Below are positions 1-10,703 of a stretch of 64,000 nucleotides of DNA, in pieces. A program made the translations under genes and the position numbers. Origin of the DNA: Trichoplax adhaerens. Lineage: Eukaryota > Placozoa > Uniplacotomia > Trichoplacea > Trichoplacidae. The DNA is taken from positions 1,821,207 through 1,885,206 of the forward strand of contig NW_002060956.1 of the NCBI RefSeq assembly GCF_000150275.1, in the 5' to 3' direction. Below the pieces are notes generated by a model. The model did no database searches. It saw only the letters and a list, made by a program, of their open reading frames with translations, and was not told where the DNA came from. The stretch's first letter is position 1, and every line of letters begins with the position of its first letter.

Positions 1-617
1 ATAATATCTTTTTTAACGAGAATTGAGACTACAATTTTACTACGTAGTAGATACTCTTTAGTTAGTTCGATGGTTATTATTATGATTTATCAATAAGTAA
101 TGCTTTAAATAACAGCATCCAGCTAGATACATTTCTACCTTAGCGTTTTAAACGTAAAATATAGCTATGTCATATCAATAAGAGTGGCAATCCTTATCAA
201 TTACTATACTTCAGGCACGGCTGCCTAAGTTTATGTTAATCTATCAAGTACATTAGCTCATTAAGTATTGTTGACCGTCATTGCTGTATTAAAATACCAA
301 TTACGTGTGAGTTCTCGAAGCCGCTACTGTTGACATGTAATACTACCAAGGTTCTGATAAACGAAGACTGTTACGTAATTGATCTTATTTTTAACACTGA
401 CTTTTTTCAAATGTTAACATGTCTAGTATAAAGACAATATTCATGATTACTTTAAATTATCAATTTCTTGTTGTTTGACATTATATATTATCCAAGTTTG
501 TAAATTCGTAATTATTATACAAAGTTATTATTGCTACATTTGATAATGTGCTACGTGGTAAGTAAAGCTGAATACAATGCTAATTTATTCTCTCTTACGA
601 TTACAACATATTTACAG
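1..617. other. Intergenic or intronic DNA upstream of the coiled-coil gene
   Basis: No convincing exon is visible. A possible first exon of the next gene ends at 557, with an ATG at 546 reading only four codons before a good donor (gtaagt) at 558 in the phase the 618 exon needs. That match is too short to trust. The real 5' exons may lie outside the window. Confidence 0.4.
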
Positions 618-1852
618 GCCAATGAAACATCAATTGATGTAGCAGCTAAGGTCAATTCGGTAACCATACAGGAAATTTTAAGACTAACTATAGAGAAGGT
701 CAGATAGGATTTTAATCTCTCCATTTTTTATATATACTTAATCTATCTATGCGTTGATTTGTTAGCAATATTAAAATTAAGTAGACAATAAAATAGAGGA
801 ATAGAGAAAGAATAAGAAACATTCTTACATTATTTGATCAATATAAATGTTTTAAAATAGTTCGAAATAAGTAGATACCTTATAGCTAGTCTGTGAGTAA
901 AAGTGAAGTAATTATAATACATTATGATCTAGCTGGAAAACAGATAATTCTAGAAATAATATGTTATGATTTATACACATAGAAATTAAATGGAGATGAT
1001 AATAAAATCAGCAGCGAAATTGAAGGTATTGCAAAAAAGTTATCTACTTTGACCGTACAAGTCAATAACTTGGAAAACAGCATCGACGATAAAATTTCAA
1101 CTGGTATTTGTTATTATTCAGCTTCATTGGATTCATTAAGTAATCTTATTGATGATTTAACAATCGAAAATAAGAGACGCGATGAAGATATTGATATAGT
1201 TAGTCAAACGCAGGATAGCATGAGCAAATACATGCAAGATCTATCACAAAATACTAAAAATTATATCGAACAAAGTACAAGTAATTTTGAAATGGCTCAC
1301 AATGATTTGCTCAGCCAAGTAGATAATTTCAATCGAAAACAGGCAGTGATTGCAAAAAAGTTGGAGTCTACTTGTTCGGAATATGGTAAATTAAGAGACG
1401 ATGTACAAGATAAATCTTTAGAATTGGTTGCTGAACAGCAAATACATCGAGAGCATATCGAAAGGCTACAAGGAGGTGTCCAAGCGTTAACTGAAAGTTT
1501 AAAACAAGTCTTTGAAGATTTGCAACAGTTGCAGCAGCAAAGACAATTAGAATGGAGTAGCGAATTAATGACTCTTGGCCGCAATCCAAAAATACATGAT
1601 CCAGATCGAATACAGAATGAACGAATACAAGGGACTCTTAATTCTATTTCTGATAATTCTAAAATGATGTCAGAAGCAATTAAACTTCTCAAAGATGAAC
1701 AACAGCGGTTATCAGATCACCAAAAGTTTAATGATCGAAATCAACATACTAATAACAACAATGATAACACAAAATCGTTTATATTAATTATTGTGGTAGG
1801 TATTTTAATATCCATGCTACTTCAGGTATGGCAGAATATGATAAGAAAGTAG
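618..1852 (+). CDS. Coiled-coil protein with C-terminal membrane anchor, partial at 5' end
   Basis: Two exons are visible, 618..698 and 983..1852, joined in phase 0 across a gt...ag intron; at least 316 residues. The start codon is not seen. The sequence is a long, charged, heptad-like coiled coil, with Leu/Ile spacing and Q-rich runs such as LQQLQQQRQLEW. Then come a polar N-rich linker and one hydrophobic helix (FILIIVVGILISMLL) that stops eight residues before the C-terminus. This is the layout of a tail-anchored membrane protein facing the cytosol, such as SNARE-like, tethering or nuclear-envelope linker proteins. I do not recognise the family. The open frame extends unbroken above the first possible start in exon 2, which is why I joined the upstream exon. 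The next gene downstream is beyond the assembly gap and on the other strand. Confidence 0.7.
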
Positions 1853-3012
1853 CTAATTTAAATCATAGTATCAATAACTATTAATGTGACGAGTATCAAT
1901 AATTACTATAATATTTGAATCTGTATCGATATTAATGGACAATTTCATATTGCATACTTGATATACTGCACTGTTATGCAAATTGATGTAAAGAAAGTCT
2001 GCCTATCAGTAAGGCTATTACTATATTATTCCACATATCTAAACTAGATTTATAATCGTATTTACTGTAATGTATGGCTATAAATAAATAATTATTTCAG
2101 ATGGTACTTGTATACGAAATTTATGTGTGGTATACGGCAAATTAGAATTCCAACGAAATACTAACATGTTACTAAAATTTATACAGATCGTCACTTGATA
2201 TATAGTCTTATAATAGCATTTTCGTGTACTAGAAGAAATAGTTAAAATATTTTTATTACGATGAAAGTATGAGCTAGAGCATACTAACTANNNNNNNNNN
2301 NNNNNNNNNNNNNNNNNNNNNNNNNNNNNNNNNNNNNNNNNNNNNNNNNNNNNNNNNNNNNNNNNNNNNNNNNNNNNNNNNNNNNNNNNNNNNNNNNNNN
2401 NNNNNNNNNNNNNNNNNNNNNNNNNNNNNNNNNNNNNNNNNNNNNNNNNNNNNNNNNNNNNNNNNNNNNNNNNNNNNNNNNNNNNNNNNNNNNNNNNNNN
2501 NNNNNNNNNNNNNNNNNNNNNNNNNNNNNNNNNNNNNNNNNNNNNNNNNNNNNNNNNNNNNNNNNNNNNNNNNNNNNNNNNNNNNNNNNNNNNNNNNNNN
2601 NNNNNNNNNNNNNNNNNNGAAGTAATTGATTTATTTTAACTATCGAAAAAGAATAAGATATGTAGCACGACTTACTTAAAGGATACAATGATTATATACG
2701 ATTATGGACAAAAATTTGCTCATTTTTAAAATGAGGGCAATTACAAAGTAATAATTTAAACGCATAAAGAGATATTTTAGTACAGCTATACGATTGCTTG
2801 ACTAAGTATCAATTATAGCATGATATTATAATAACTGTAGTAGTTAGAATTTAATTTTTTTAGCATTAATGAATGGCATCATTATAATACATATTAATGA
2901 TAATTAATAAAGATATCGTTACAGACAGTAGTATTTCTAATATATAAAAAATTAGACAGCCTTACAAATACCCCTTATATTTGTTAAATGTTACGAAGCA
3001 AATTTAGGTAAA
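1853..3012. other. Intergenic DNA containing the assembly gap
   Basis: AT-rich sequence with no exon-like frame on either strand on either side of the run of Ns. The gap could hide an exon. Confidence 0.5.
2291..2618. other. Assembly gap (run of 328 N)
   Basis: Unsequenced bases. Any translation through them is meaningless. The gap lies between the coiled-coil gene and the TMEM272-like gene. Confidence 0.99.
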
Positions 3013-4060
3013 TTAATTGTCTGACGCACAGACTGCTACGCAAGCAACACAACAGAAACAGAAGCAGAAAAAACCTACAATGATGTACCCGGCTGTAGTA
3101 ATCCAAAAAGCAAATAAATAGAGCGTTTGGTTGCAGTACTTAATATCCATTGGATTAAAGGATGGTTTGTATATACTGTAAATCCACACGTTACCGGCAA
3201 TGAACCAAGCAATGAGAAAGCAAGTTATAAGGGTCTCGTAACTTTGCACGTCATTACTTTTAGAAGATTCCGAATTATCGGAATCTTCCGAATCGTCCGA
3301 ATCATCTGTATCACCCTTCGATACTTGTTGGCAAAGATCCAGAAGATTCTTGAGCAATCCAAAACTCCCAAGAACAATTAAATATATTGGGATTTTAGGT
3401 TGTACTGGGCACTGGTCTTTGTATATTGCTCCTAGATGTTATTAGCTTAGGTTAGAATAAAATGTCTTTCTGTTGGCATACATAATTGATTAACACACGT
3501 ATAGTATAAATGTATTACCTATAACAATCAGGGAGATTGGAATAGCCAGGAAGATACCCAAAAATATTGTGAAGCCAACTGTCATGGTTGAAATGAAAAT
3601 TAATAAACGCTGATGATTCTAAATGCAAGTTATCGTTATAAATTGGTTTTTAAGACAGAAAATTTGATGACTCTTACATGTGCCAATAATCATTTTAAAT
3701 ATTTTTCCAAAGAACTGAGGATAGTTATCTGACTCTTCTCGCGTTCTGCGTATTTTCTTTACGACTTCAGAATAAGATGGTGGTGGACCTAAGATTTTAT
3801 AAATGAAGTTTGACGACATTTTTATTATACAACGTATAAATCTGATGACAGGATTTCTGCCCATAACCGAAGCAGTGTTATTTTTTTACGTATTTGCTTT
3901 CAAACCAAATTAAAGATATTAGATCTTCACCTGGAAATGGCAGGTAAGGTGGCGGTGCTTCCCGTGACTCCAAGTTTGTTGGTGGCGCTTCAGGATCTTG
4001 TGATCCGTACCTTGGTGGCGGATCAGCCACTAAAGTCGCATTGGTCCTATCGGTAGCCAT
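3013..4060 (-). CDS. TMEM272-like four-helix membrane protein with three PPxY motifs
   Basis: Four exons on the minus strand: 3931..4060, 3678..3788, 3519..3578 and 3013..3431. Phases are consistent at every junction and the total is 239 residues. The N-terminal cytosolic part is proline-rich and carries three PPxY-type sites (PPRY, PPPY, PPSY), the last one followed by SEVV. PPxY sites usually bind WW domains such as those of NEDD4-family ligases. Helix 1 is in exon 3 and runs into the hallmark VIGAIYKDQCP at the exon 3/4 junction. Helix 2 is IPIYLIVLGSFGLLKNLL. An acidic serine-rich loop (DTDDSDDSEDSDNSESS) precedes helices 3 and 4. The tail is cysteine-rich (FCFCFCCVACVAVC), a likely palmitoylation cluster. 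The order of helices and the IYKDQCP-IPIYLIVLG block match TMEM272-type proteins. Molecular function is not established for the family. Confidence 0.85.
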
Positions 4061-4161
4061 TATCTCGCATTAATCGTCTGTAAATCTGTTGTAAGTAATA
4101 TTATATTGCAAATTCAATTAGTACATATCTAAGTATAAAAGATAATTCGTAGCTAAGAGGT

Positions 4162-4792
4162 TGTCACAAAACAGCTTTGCAACAAGATAACGCAATATAC
4201 GATCAATAAGTCAATTCCTTGAACCACGTATCAAGGAACGATATCTGCACTATCACAACCACTTTTGCTCTACTAGCAGACTACACAAAGACTTAAACGC
4301 CTCGTATTTTACGTTAAACACTAAGTTGGAGAATTCTTCTTTATTTCACGATACGCTGCATTTATATACTATTCCTCAATAGTTCATGAGTCATAGTTAA
4401 TACAATTAACATTAGAATCATTTACTGAATTAGATATTAATTTTAGCTACTGCTCCCTTAATGCAGACAACAGTATTTACGAGCATAGACATGTAATGAC
4501 TAATACAGAATAGTCAGATTACGATATGTCCTATCACGGAACATTTCCATGATAATTTACAGTCTACCATAAGTAAATTACAATCACAATGATTCGAACT
4601 GTAAGCAGATGATTTGCATTCCCTATTATAGCTATTAATTTCAGTATGTGTATAAGTGTTACTGTGATAAAAAGTCAGTGCTATATTAAAACACAGTATA
4701 TCCAAATTAGAAGTTAACTAAATAAGGATAGTCTAATAGAATTATCCTAACATAGATATTTCTACTGTAATACAGTATATAACACTGTAACA
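4162..4792 (-). mobile_element. Solo LTR, copy A (631 bp)
   Basis: Begins TGTCAC and ends GTAACA, and is flanked by a perfect 5-bp duplication, gaggt (4157..4161 and 4793..4797). It is nearly identical in length and sequence to 34688..35318. Read on the minus strand it has a TATA-like box (around 4362) followed by an AATAAA signal (around 4340), the order expected for U3-R-U5, so the element points to minus. No internal gag/pol sequence flanks it, hence a solo LTR left by recombination. The short open frame inside it at 4514..4705 recurs in copy B only because the LTR is repeated. Confidence 0.85.
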
Positions 4793-5317
4793 GAGGTACT
4801 TTCCAATAAATAGGAAAACGCTTATTAATTATAAACCTACTGGACAGGATAATCACATTTATATGGCTGATTACATTTGTAGCAGTTGTGATTGAATTAT
4901 TATCTCTTGAAATGATATCGCTGTTACATGAAGCACGTAAGGCATATCAATTATAATTATGAAGCCTTATTTCCCCGACAGTACCTGCTAAAACGATGGA
5001 GGTGAGAAATTCTTTTAAACTAATACTGCATAAGTTATTTCATTAATTAAGCAGTATTAGGTTAGAAAGATGTAAAATATCGTACATCATCTATAACGAT
5101 AAAGTGTAGTAATAAGAAAATATGATGCAATTACATTGAACGTATAGAAATTTTAATAATATAATAAATAATTTATCAAGCATGATGCAATGTCAAAACA
5201 GAAGATTGAAATAAGATTAATCTTTAGAGTTAAAGCGTTCTTTCGGGTGTTACTTGTCTACATATTTTATGGCAGAATGATAGTTATATATTTTTTAACA
5301 GGATAAATCAAATGTAA

Positions 5318-5497
5318 TATAACCTAGTAAATTTAAAAAATCATCAGCCACACGTAGTTAGTGTTACAATAAAAGGAATACATACAAAACCCCTCGAGGA
5401 AAATATCATATTCACTAAAATGTCTCAAAACGTGGACATTCGACTAACGTCCAATCCCAAGTTGAATAATTCTACAATAAAATCATCTGCTATTTAA
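5318..5497 (+). CDS. Orphan coding-like exon, unrecognised
   Basis: An open frame of 59 codons ending in TAA, with a natural amino-acid composition (for example HVVSVTIKGIHTKPLEEN) and an internal ATG in good context (aaaATGtct at 5420). No family is recognised and no flanking exon could be joined with confidence. It could be a terminal exon, a small gene starting at 5420 (25 residues), or a relic. An ATGGAG followed by a donor-like gtgaga near 4997 could be a first exon, but the link is not supported. Confidence 0.3.
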   Translation, partial: YNLVNLKNHQPHVVSVTIKGIHTKPLEENIIFTKMSQNVDIRLTSNPKLNNSTIKSSAI

Positions 5498-6296
5498 TTC
5501 TCTTCCAATACAGTTTACTACGACAGATCACTTAGCCAGCTAATTTAAGTGTACAACAAGGAAAAATATACTCGATTCAAGCAAAGCGTTCTCAACCGTT
5601 GGATAAGAATGAATGAAATTTTAATTAATGGTTTGCTGCGTAAAAAATTTTTCTACCAAGAAATGAACAGCTTCACGTATAAATAGGCGTACACCGAATT
5701 ATGCTATTGTACAGTATAGCAAAGAGATTTTACTATTCGCTGCTGATTATATTATTGAACAAATGGTAAAATTAATTGAAACAATTTAACAGACTAATAC
5801 GATTCATTGATGTGTAGTACCTTTTAGATGACGGCAGTTTAGGAAAAATAAAAGAAAGGACAAACTTTAATCCAAGAGATTAACTAGTACAGCTGCTTTC
5901 GTAAGAGCAATAATAGCAAAATAGATCGGAAATAGACGCATGGAAAATTTACAGTAGTGTGTTATCACAACTGCGGATACATCGATCGACGTTCCTTCTT
6001 GATCAATATTATTGTGATATAATGTAGTGTTACATCATTTTTGCACTTGCAAAATACGCCCTTGGATATCTCAGTGGATCATTGTTCCAACTGACAGAGG
6101 ACAATTTTAACAGTTTCATTTTTTATCACAAGAAGCAATTTAAAATGTGATACAGGACGACGAAAGCTTAACCATACCAGATTTATGGGTAAGAGTTAAT
6201 TTAAATTGTGTCTCGAAACAATAGTAGGAAATGAGGTAATGCTATACATTATTGATTTCATCTTTATATTGCTTTACGAATATTGCACATATAAAG

Positions 6297-6631
6297 TTAT
6301 TGAATCTATCATGGATGTATCTGCTAATCCAATCTCTCATTTCTCAATTACGCGTATAACGACTTTATTACGAACAAGTTGGAAAAATCGTCAAGACAAT
6401 CCTCAGATTAAGTTAATAGCTGCTATATTCAATTACATTAAACTGAGCAAGGTCCACTATATTGACGTTTCAGCACGTAAATTTTTACGTATACCGGCAA
6501 AGCCCAAAATGTTACGAGTAGAACATGGTGTTAAATTTGAAATGCAAAGATACTATACTATTAAGCGTAAAAATCCAGTATTTGCACGACATGCTGGGAC
6601 AATTGTAAGAATTCGAGCTTATGCATTGTAG
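6297..6631 (+). CDS. Orphan basic C-terminal exon, unrecognised
   Basis: A frame of 110 residues and stop, best read as an exon starting after an acceptor (tataaag) at 6296. A candidate upstream exon ends at 6188 before gtaaga with matching phase, but its start is unclear. The protein is rich in Lys/Arg (for example MQRYYTIKRKNPVFARHAG) with no transmembrane or coiled-coil signal. No homologue is recognised. It may be a terminal exon of a small gene or a decayed gene. Confidence 0.35.
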
Positions 6632-7849
6632 CACCTAGTAAAATTGAAATCATGCTGTCATTAAATCAATCAAAACGAAATAGCTATTGATTTTGCACTT
6701 GATGGATTATCTTTCTATCCACAGTAGTCATCAATCTGACAGCTTATTTTACAGGACTTTGATAAATGATGAAATCCACTAATTTGAGCTGATTAGTGTA
6801 CGTATGGCGTATTAACTCAATCAATGCGAATAAAATGATCAACGAATTTGAACTCGATAGACAATTTAGTTATCAATAGTACTGTACATTTAACGTTCCT
6901 TGTTGACTTTTGATTGCATCGATAATAAATAATAAGATCATGTAATTTTATTGTTCTATATCCCTATATACTGTGCGTCCAGATTGATAAAAGATGCAGG
7001 CAATTAACATTTTAAATTTTTGAACTTTACTGTTTATTTTTCTTATAACTACATTGGTGACAAGTGATGAGATGAAATAATTTTGATTCATTTCTATGAT
7101 TAATGGTTTGAACTCGATAACCAATCTAATTTTTTTGCACCTTTTACCGATTAATTTTCCTGTAACTACAGTGCTGATGAATGATAAGATCAAATACAAT
7201 ATTAATTCATTTCTATGATTAACGATTTGAATTCGACAGGCTATCTATAAATTAAAACCTTTACAGCTTATTTTACTTAGCTACATTGGTAACAACTGAT
7301 GAGATCAAATCAATTTTAATTCACTTTTACGTGTATTCGTAAGAATCCTACTTTGAATCAATAACGACACAACTACCGTCGATTTCAGGCTTGATAGACT
7401 ACAGTACTTATCATGATATATCATCAATACGCGTATTATTAGCGTATTTTTTACTAGGTATTGATTGCATAAGCGATCAATGTGCAAGAACCACTAATTT
7501 TAATAGTGTGCTCCATATCTATTGGACCTTAAAGCAATGCAGATAAAACGGCTCATGAATTTGAACTCGAAAGATTACATATTTACGTACGACATTTGAT
7601 GGAAATTAATAATAGCTGTTTGTCTTGAGCGATCCCATCATATTTGAACTCATAGTCAAGAATGAAACTAGGACTAATGATGTTGAATTTGATCGACAAT
7701 TTAGCTATACATTCGAGCAGCATTTTTAGTAGACTTTGATTAACGAATTTAAATTTAACGCAGTACTAAAACCCTTAAAATAGATTCGATTTGCAAGATA
7801 GATCAAGATATTGCGCAGGTGTCGATGGTAAACGAAAACAATTCGTATG
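6632..7849. other. Non-coding, repeat-bearing spacer
   Basis: No gene. The block is full of diverged copies of a phrase like tttgaactcgatag...caattta (around 6846, 7109, 7226, 7559 and 7688) and contains the tandem array listed at 7045..7335. Confidence 0.5.
7045..7335. repeat. Imperfect tandem repeat, unit about 116 bp, about 2.5 copies
   Basis: The phrase ctacattggtgacaa...tgatgagat recurs at about 7049, 7166 and 7281. Between copies lie attcatttctatgattaa and a tttgaa(c/t)tcga phrase. Copies are clearly diverged. Scattered single phrases on both sides suggest an older, larger array. Confidence 0.6.
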
Positions 7850-7930
7850 GTAGAATCAATACAATCCGAATCAACAAAATAAGCTGTCAATTCCTGCCTA
7901 TTTTGTTGATTCGGATTGTATTGATTCTAC
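7850..7930. repeat. Perfect 32-bp inverted repeat with 17-base loop
   Basis: Arm 7850..7881 is the exact reverse complement of arm 7899..7930 (32 of 32 pairs); the loop is 7882..7898. If transcribed it would form a long perfect hairpin. No target duplication is obvious at the ends, so a classic terminal-inverted-repeat transposon is not supported. It lies about 75 bases beyond the predicted stop of the minus-strand gene that ends at 8005, so it could sit in that gene's 3' end. Confidence 0.9.
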
Positions 7931-8004
7931 ATATTTTCATCAGCTACTAGTACCACGTATTTGACTGACTTTTGAAAAATTTCAATTTTCTAACGCCCTT
8001 GGAA

Positions 8005-8853
8005 TCAGGATATAATGTTCATTTTTCTTCCGTCCCGTGTCAATTTTATCACTGTTGTTAGGACTACGTATAGAGAAATGGAGTTGTAAGCGTCGATAAA
8101 ATTTGTGTACAATTGGAGGGTTTACCGAACTGAAGAATTCCCCGTAGATTACCTTTTCTACGGCTAACAACTACAGAACTGTAGATTCTGATACAACTAG
8201 CTAGTTCTGTAATAGGTACTGTATGTTTATTGGACAGCTGGTTGTTTGGATTCGTGTCAATGATAAATGATATCAGAATTCCTATCACGTTCTCAAAAGT
8301 GAATTCATCATTTCCTATGGTACAGTAGTATGATACAGTATACTAAATGCCATCCAAGTTTTTGACTGAAGTACCCGTAGTTGGCCTTTATTATAGTTAG
8401 TAACCACAGGATTAGACTATTATCCCGACCTCAAAAGCAAATCCTTCTTTTACTATAATAGTATGATACTAATTAATTAGAATGCTATTCAAGCATTTCC
8501 ACAGTTGCTAAAAACGGAACCGACAAAACAAATGCGAAATCGATAGTCAATGTGGTCGATATTTTGATTCTACCTTTCAGTTTCTGCTTCAATATAGGAT
8601 AGTAACTAATAAATGAGTAGCCATTTTGGATTAACTGACGGTCGACACGACCATCAAATTTATGTTGTTATAATTAAAACAGAATACATCGAGCTTCTGT
8701 TTGTAACGCTATCATCAAAGGTCTCGATCGGCTGGGAGTCTAAATTTTGTTGAACTGTTATTAATTATATATTGGAATTATCATTGTATTAAAAGTAGTT
8801 AAGGGAAGAGTTTTATTTTTCTACCATGGTCACGACATGAGTAGTCAATTTTA
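8005..8853 (-). CDS. Unrecognised multi-exon gene, 5' end not found, possible frameshift
   Basis: Exons read on the minus strand: 8825..8853, 8574..8739, 8344..8385, 8153..8314 and a terminal exon 8005..8051. All junctions have GT-AG ends and matching phases. Exon 8574..8739 is the exception: it switches frame near 8666. Upstream it reads NRSSMYSVLIIT, downstream HKFDGRVDRQLIQNGYSFIS, both natural, and one base has to be dropped to join them. A 45-base intron with a poor donor (gtttta) at this place is the alternative. Later text includes QSKTWMAF, then NDEFTFENVIGILISFIIDT, a hydrophobic alpha-helix-like stretch. The protein looks soluble, and the family is not recognised. The terminal exon is the least certain: it follows a pyrimidine-rich tract and adds 15 residues. 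Confidence 0.5.
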
Positions 8854-9032
8854 CTTGGTTACAAACTATCTACTAACCCTCCCAGTTGATGATAGTAAGT
8901 AAATGAATCAAGGTTGCTGATGATAGCAGTAGAATAACACCGAGTCAATAATTATTAATTAAAAAAATACATACACGTCTATACTATCTATCTACGAGAA
9001 TAATAGACTAGACAACAAGAAATATTAATCAA

Positions 9033-9448
9033 TTATTCGGCTCGGGATTTCATCAGGGTGGTATGGAAAAATTCGATGAAAGCTGATAGAGTACAGATGG
9101 TCTCTATCCCATCAACTTGTTCAATTCCTTTTAACAATCTACAGTACTCTTCTTTCGTGTGATAGGATAATATCATGATTGGACTGGTACGATGTAGGTA
9201 ATGATGTGGTAATGGCGATAAACTGTCATATCACGTACACTGAGTAACCGATATCCACGGTGCGGGAAAAGTTGTGGACAAGGTCGTGCGAGAAAAAATA
9301 CTCGTACTGTAGCATCAGCATGGAAATTAGTCGAGATTAACACGAAGAGAAAGAAGGCATAGGCATGTAATGAAGGGCAAAAGGATAGACAGATTAATTT
9401 GGCAGCAGTAAAGATCTCATCATCCATATTTATTTCCAATTGCTCCAT
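9033..9448 (-). CDS. Unrecognised small minus-strand gene, partial model
   Basis: A coding-like 3' exon runs from about 9222 down to TAA at 9033..9035 and includes TKEEYCRLLKGIEQVDGIE and FIEFFHTTLMKSRAE; it reads as a soluble helical protein. A plausible first exon starts at ATG 9448 (MEQLEINMDDEIFTAAK) and would end near 9391 before a pyrimidine-rich, intron-like stretch whose acceptor (gctacag) lies near 9316. I cannot connect the two parts in one phase, so the middle is unresolved. No homologue recognised. The gene is separated by a stop codon from the minus-strand gene downstream of it. Confidence 0.35.
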
Positions 9449-10703
9449 GTCTACCTACAGTAAGTCATACTACTGTCTAGTGACTGTATACGGTATGTTG
9501 GGAACATGTTTTCTTCTGCCAGCACAGAATGTTACCGTCAAAAGTGACGAGAGAGAGAGAGAGAGTTGACGACGGCATATCGTATCTAATTACTACATAC
9601 AGTAGTACATACAGTAGTCCAAAAGGGTTTCTCAAAGCAGGAATGACTCAAGCAACAATTTTCCCTCACCTTACCGAAAATTCTAGTTTTCAAGGTAAGG
9701 GCGTTGCATATCAATTGACGATCATGAACGATCAATAATCGCAATGACTATACAGTATACAGTATATCGATTTCTAATTCATTTCATACATTCCTATCCA
9801 TACACAATCAATCAAAATAAAACGCCTATCCCAAACGGATAGAATCAAATTATACTACTGAACTTATTGGAGTCATTCTTACATATCCTGGAATATAGAA
9901 TATCGCCGTACCGATGAGAGTTGTTGTGAAATTAAATTTCGATTGTCAAGCGACGTAAATTTTTCGCTGATAAAAAAGCCCAAATTAACCAAAGGTGCTG
10001 GAAGACTTGTCGTACGGTATGGCTGCTAATGCAAAGTACTGTACAGTACTGTACAGTCGAGAAAAGTCCTTCATCAGTGTTGACTACGGAAAATCGATGA
10101 CGTAAATAAAACAATAGACCTTCGGTGTACAGTACCGTAGGTATAGTACTAGTTCAAGTGTTGATATAAAGAATAGTACTGTATTATGGTTAACATACAT
10201 TACAGTCGATAGGCCACTCTTGCAGGGGCGTGGCTACCGTGTAGTGTTATTCAATGGTGAAGAAATGGACTTTCAATTTGGCTAGAATTCCATGCAGATA
10301 CATCTGTACAACCTTGAGCCATTGGCTCTTGATATGTTGATTCCTTTTTATCGCAGTATTACCTTGAGCCATTGGCTCTTGATAGGCTGATTCCATTTGA
10401 TCGCAGTATTGAATAATTCTATTTCTACTTTCTAATACAAACTATCAGGCGCTTTTCGATGTATGGTCGCCCTGGGCAACCATTTTCTACAAGTCACGTG
10501 GTAATACCGGTCGACAAGTCCTTGGAGTACACTCAGACACTGTACAGTACCCATCGACCCAGAGAGCTCAAAGGAAAACAACCTGGTCACAGCTAGCCTG
10601 GAGTCTATAAATCACCATACTGAATCAGTTGTATTCAGTACTTAAAACTGACACAAAACCGATAGCAGTCTTTAGCACTCTGGCACTGATCGAGCGGCAG
10701 CAA
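9449..10703. other. Spacer and likely 5' region of BLOC1S6
   Basis: No supported exon. It contains a short GA microsatellite (about 9549..9566), a dense group of palindromic TACAGTA/TACTGTA words (10037..10057, 10125..10140), and the 50-bp duplication at 10311..10410. Confidence 0.4.
10311..10410. repeat. 50-bp unit repeated twice in tandem
   Basis: 10311..10360 and 10361..10410 both begin accttgagccattggctctt and end tcgcagtatt, with a few substitutions between them. The repeat lies about 300 bases upstream of the pallidin start codon, so it may sit in the promoter or 5' UTR. Confidence 0.85.

Noticed and set aside
1297-1692. Minus-strand frames opposite the coiled-coil gene
   Set aside because: Shadow frames of the + strand exon with unnatural Cys/Ser-rich composition.
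2284-2688. Open frame on the minus strand through 2284..2688
   Set aside because: It is almost entirely translated Ns from the assembly gap.
3127-3381. Plus-strand frame at 3127..3381
   Set aside because: Antisense of the last TMEM272-like exon.
4514-4705. Near-identical 63-residue frames at 4514..4705 and 35040..35231
   Set aside because: They are the same piece of LTR copies A and B. The frame is not in a position where the element would encode protein, and repetition is explained by the LTR.
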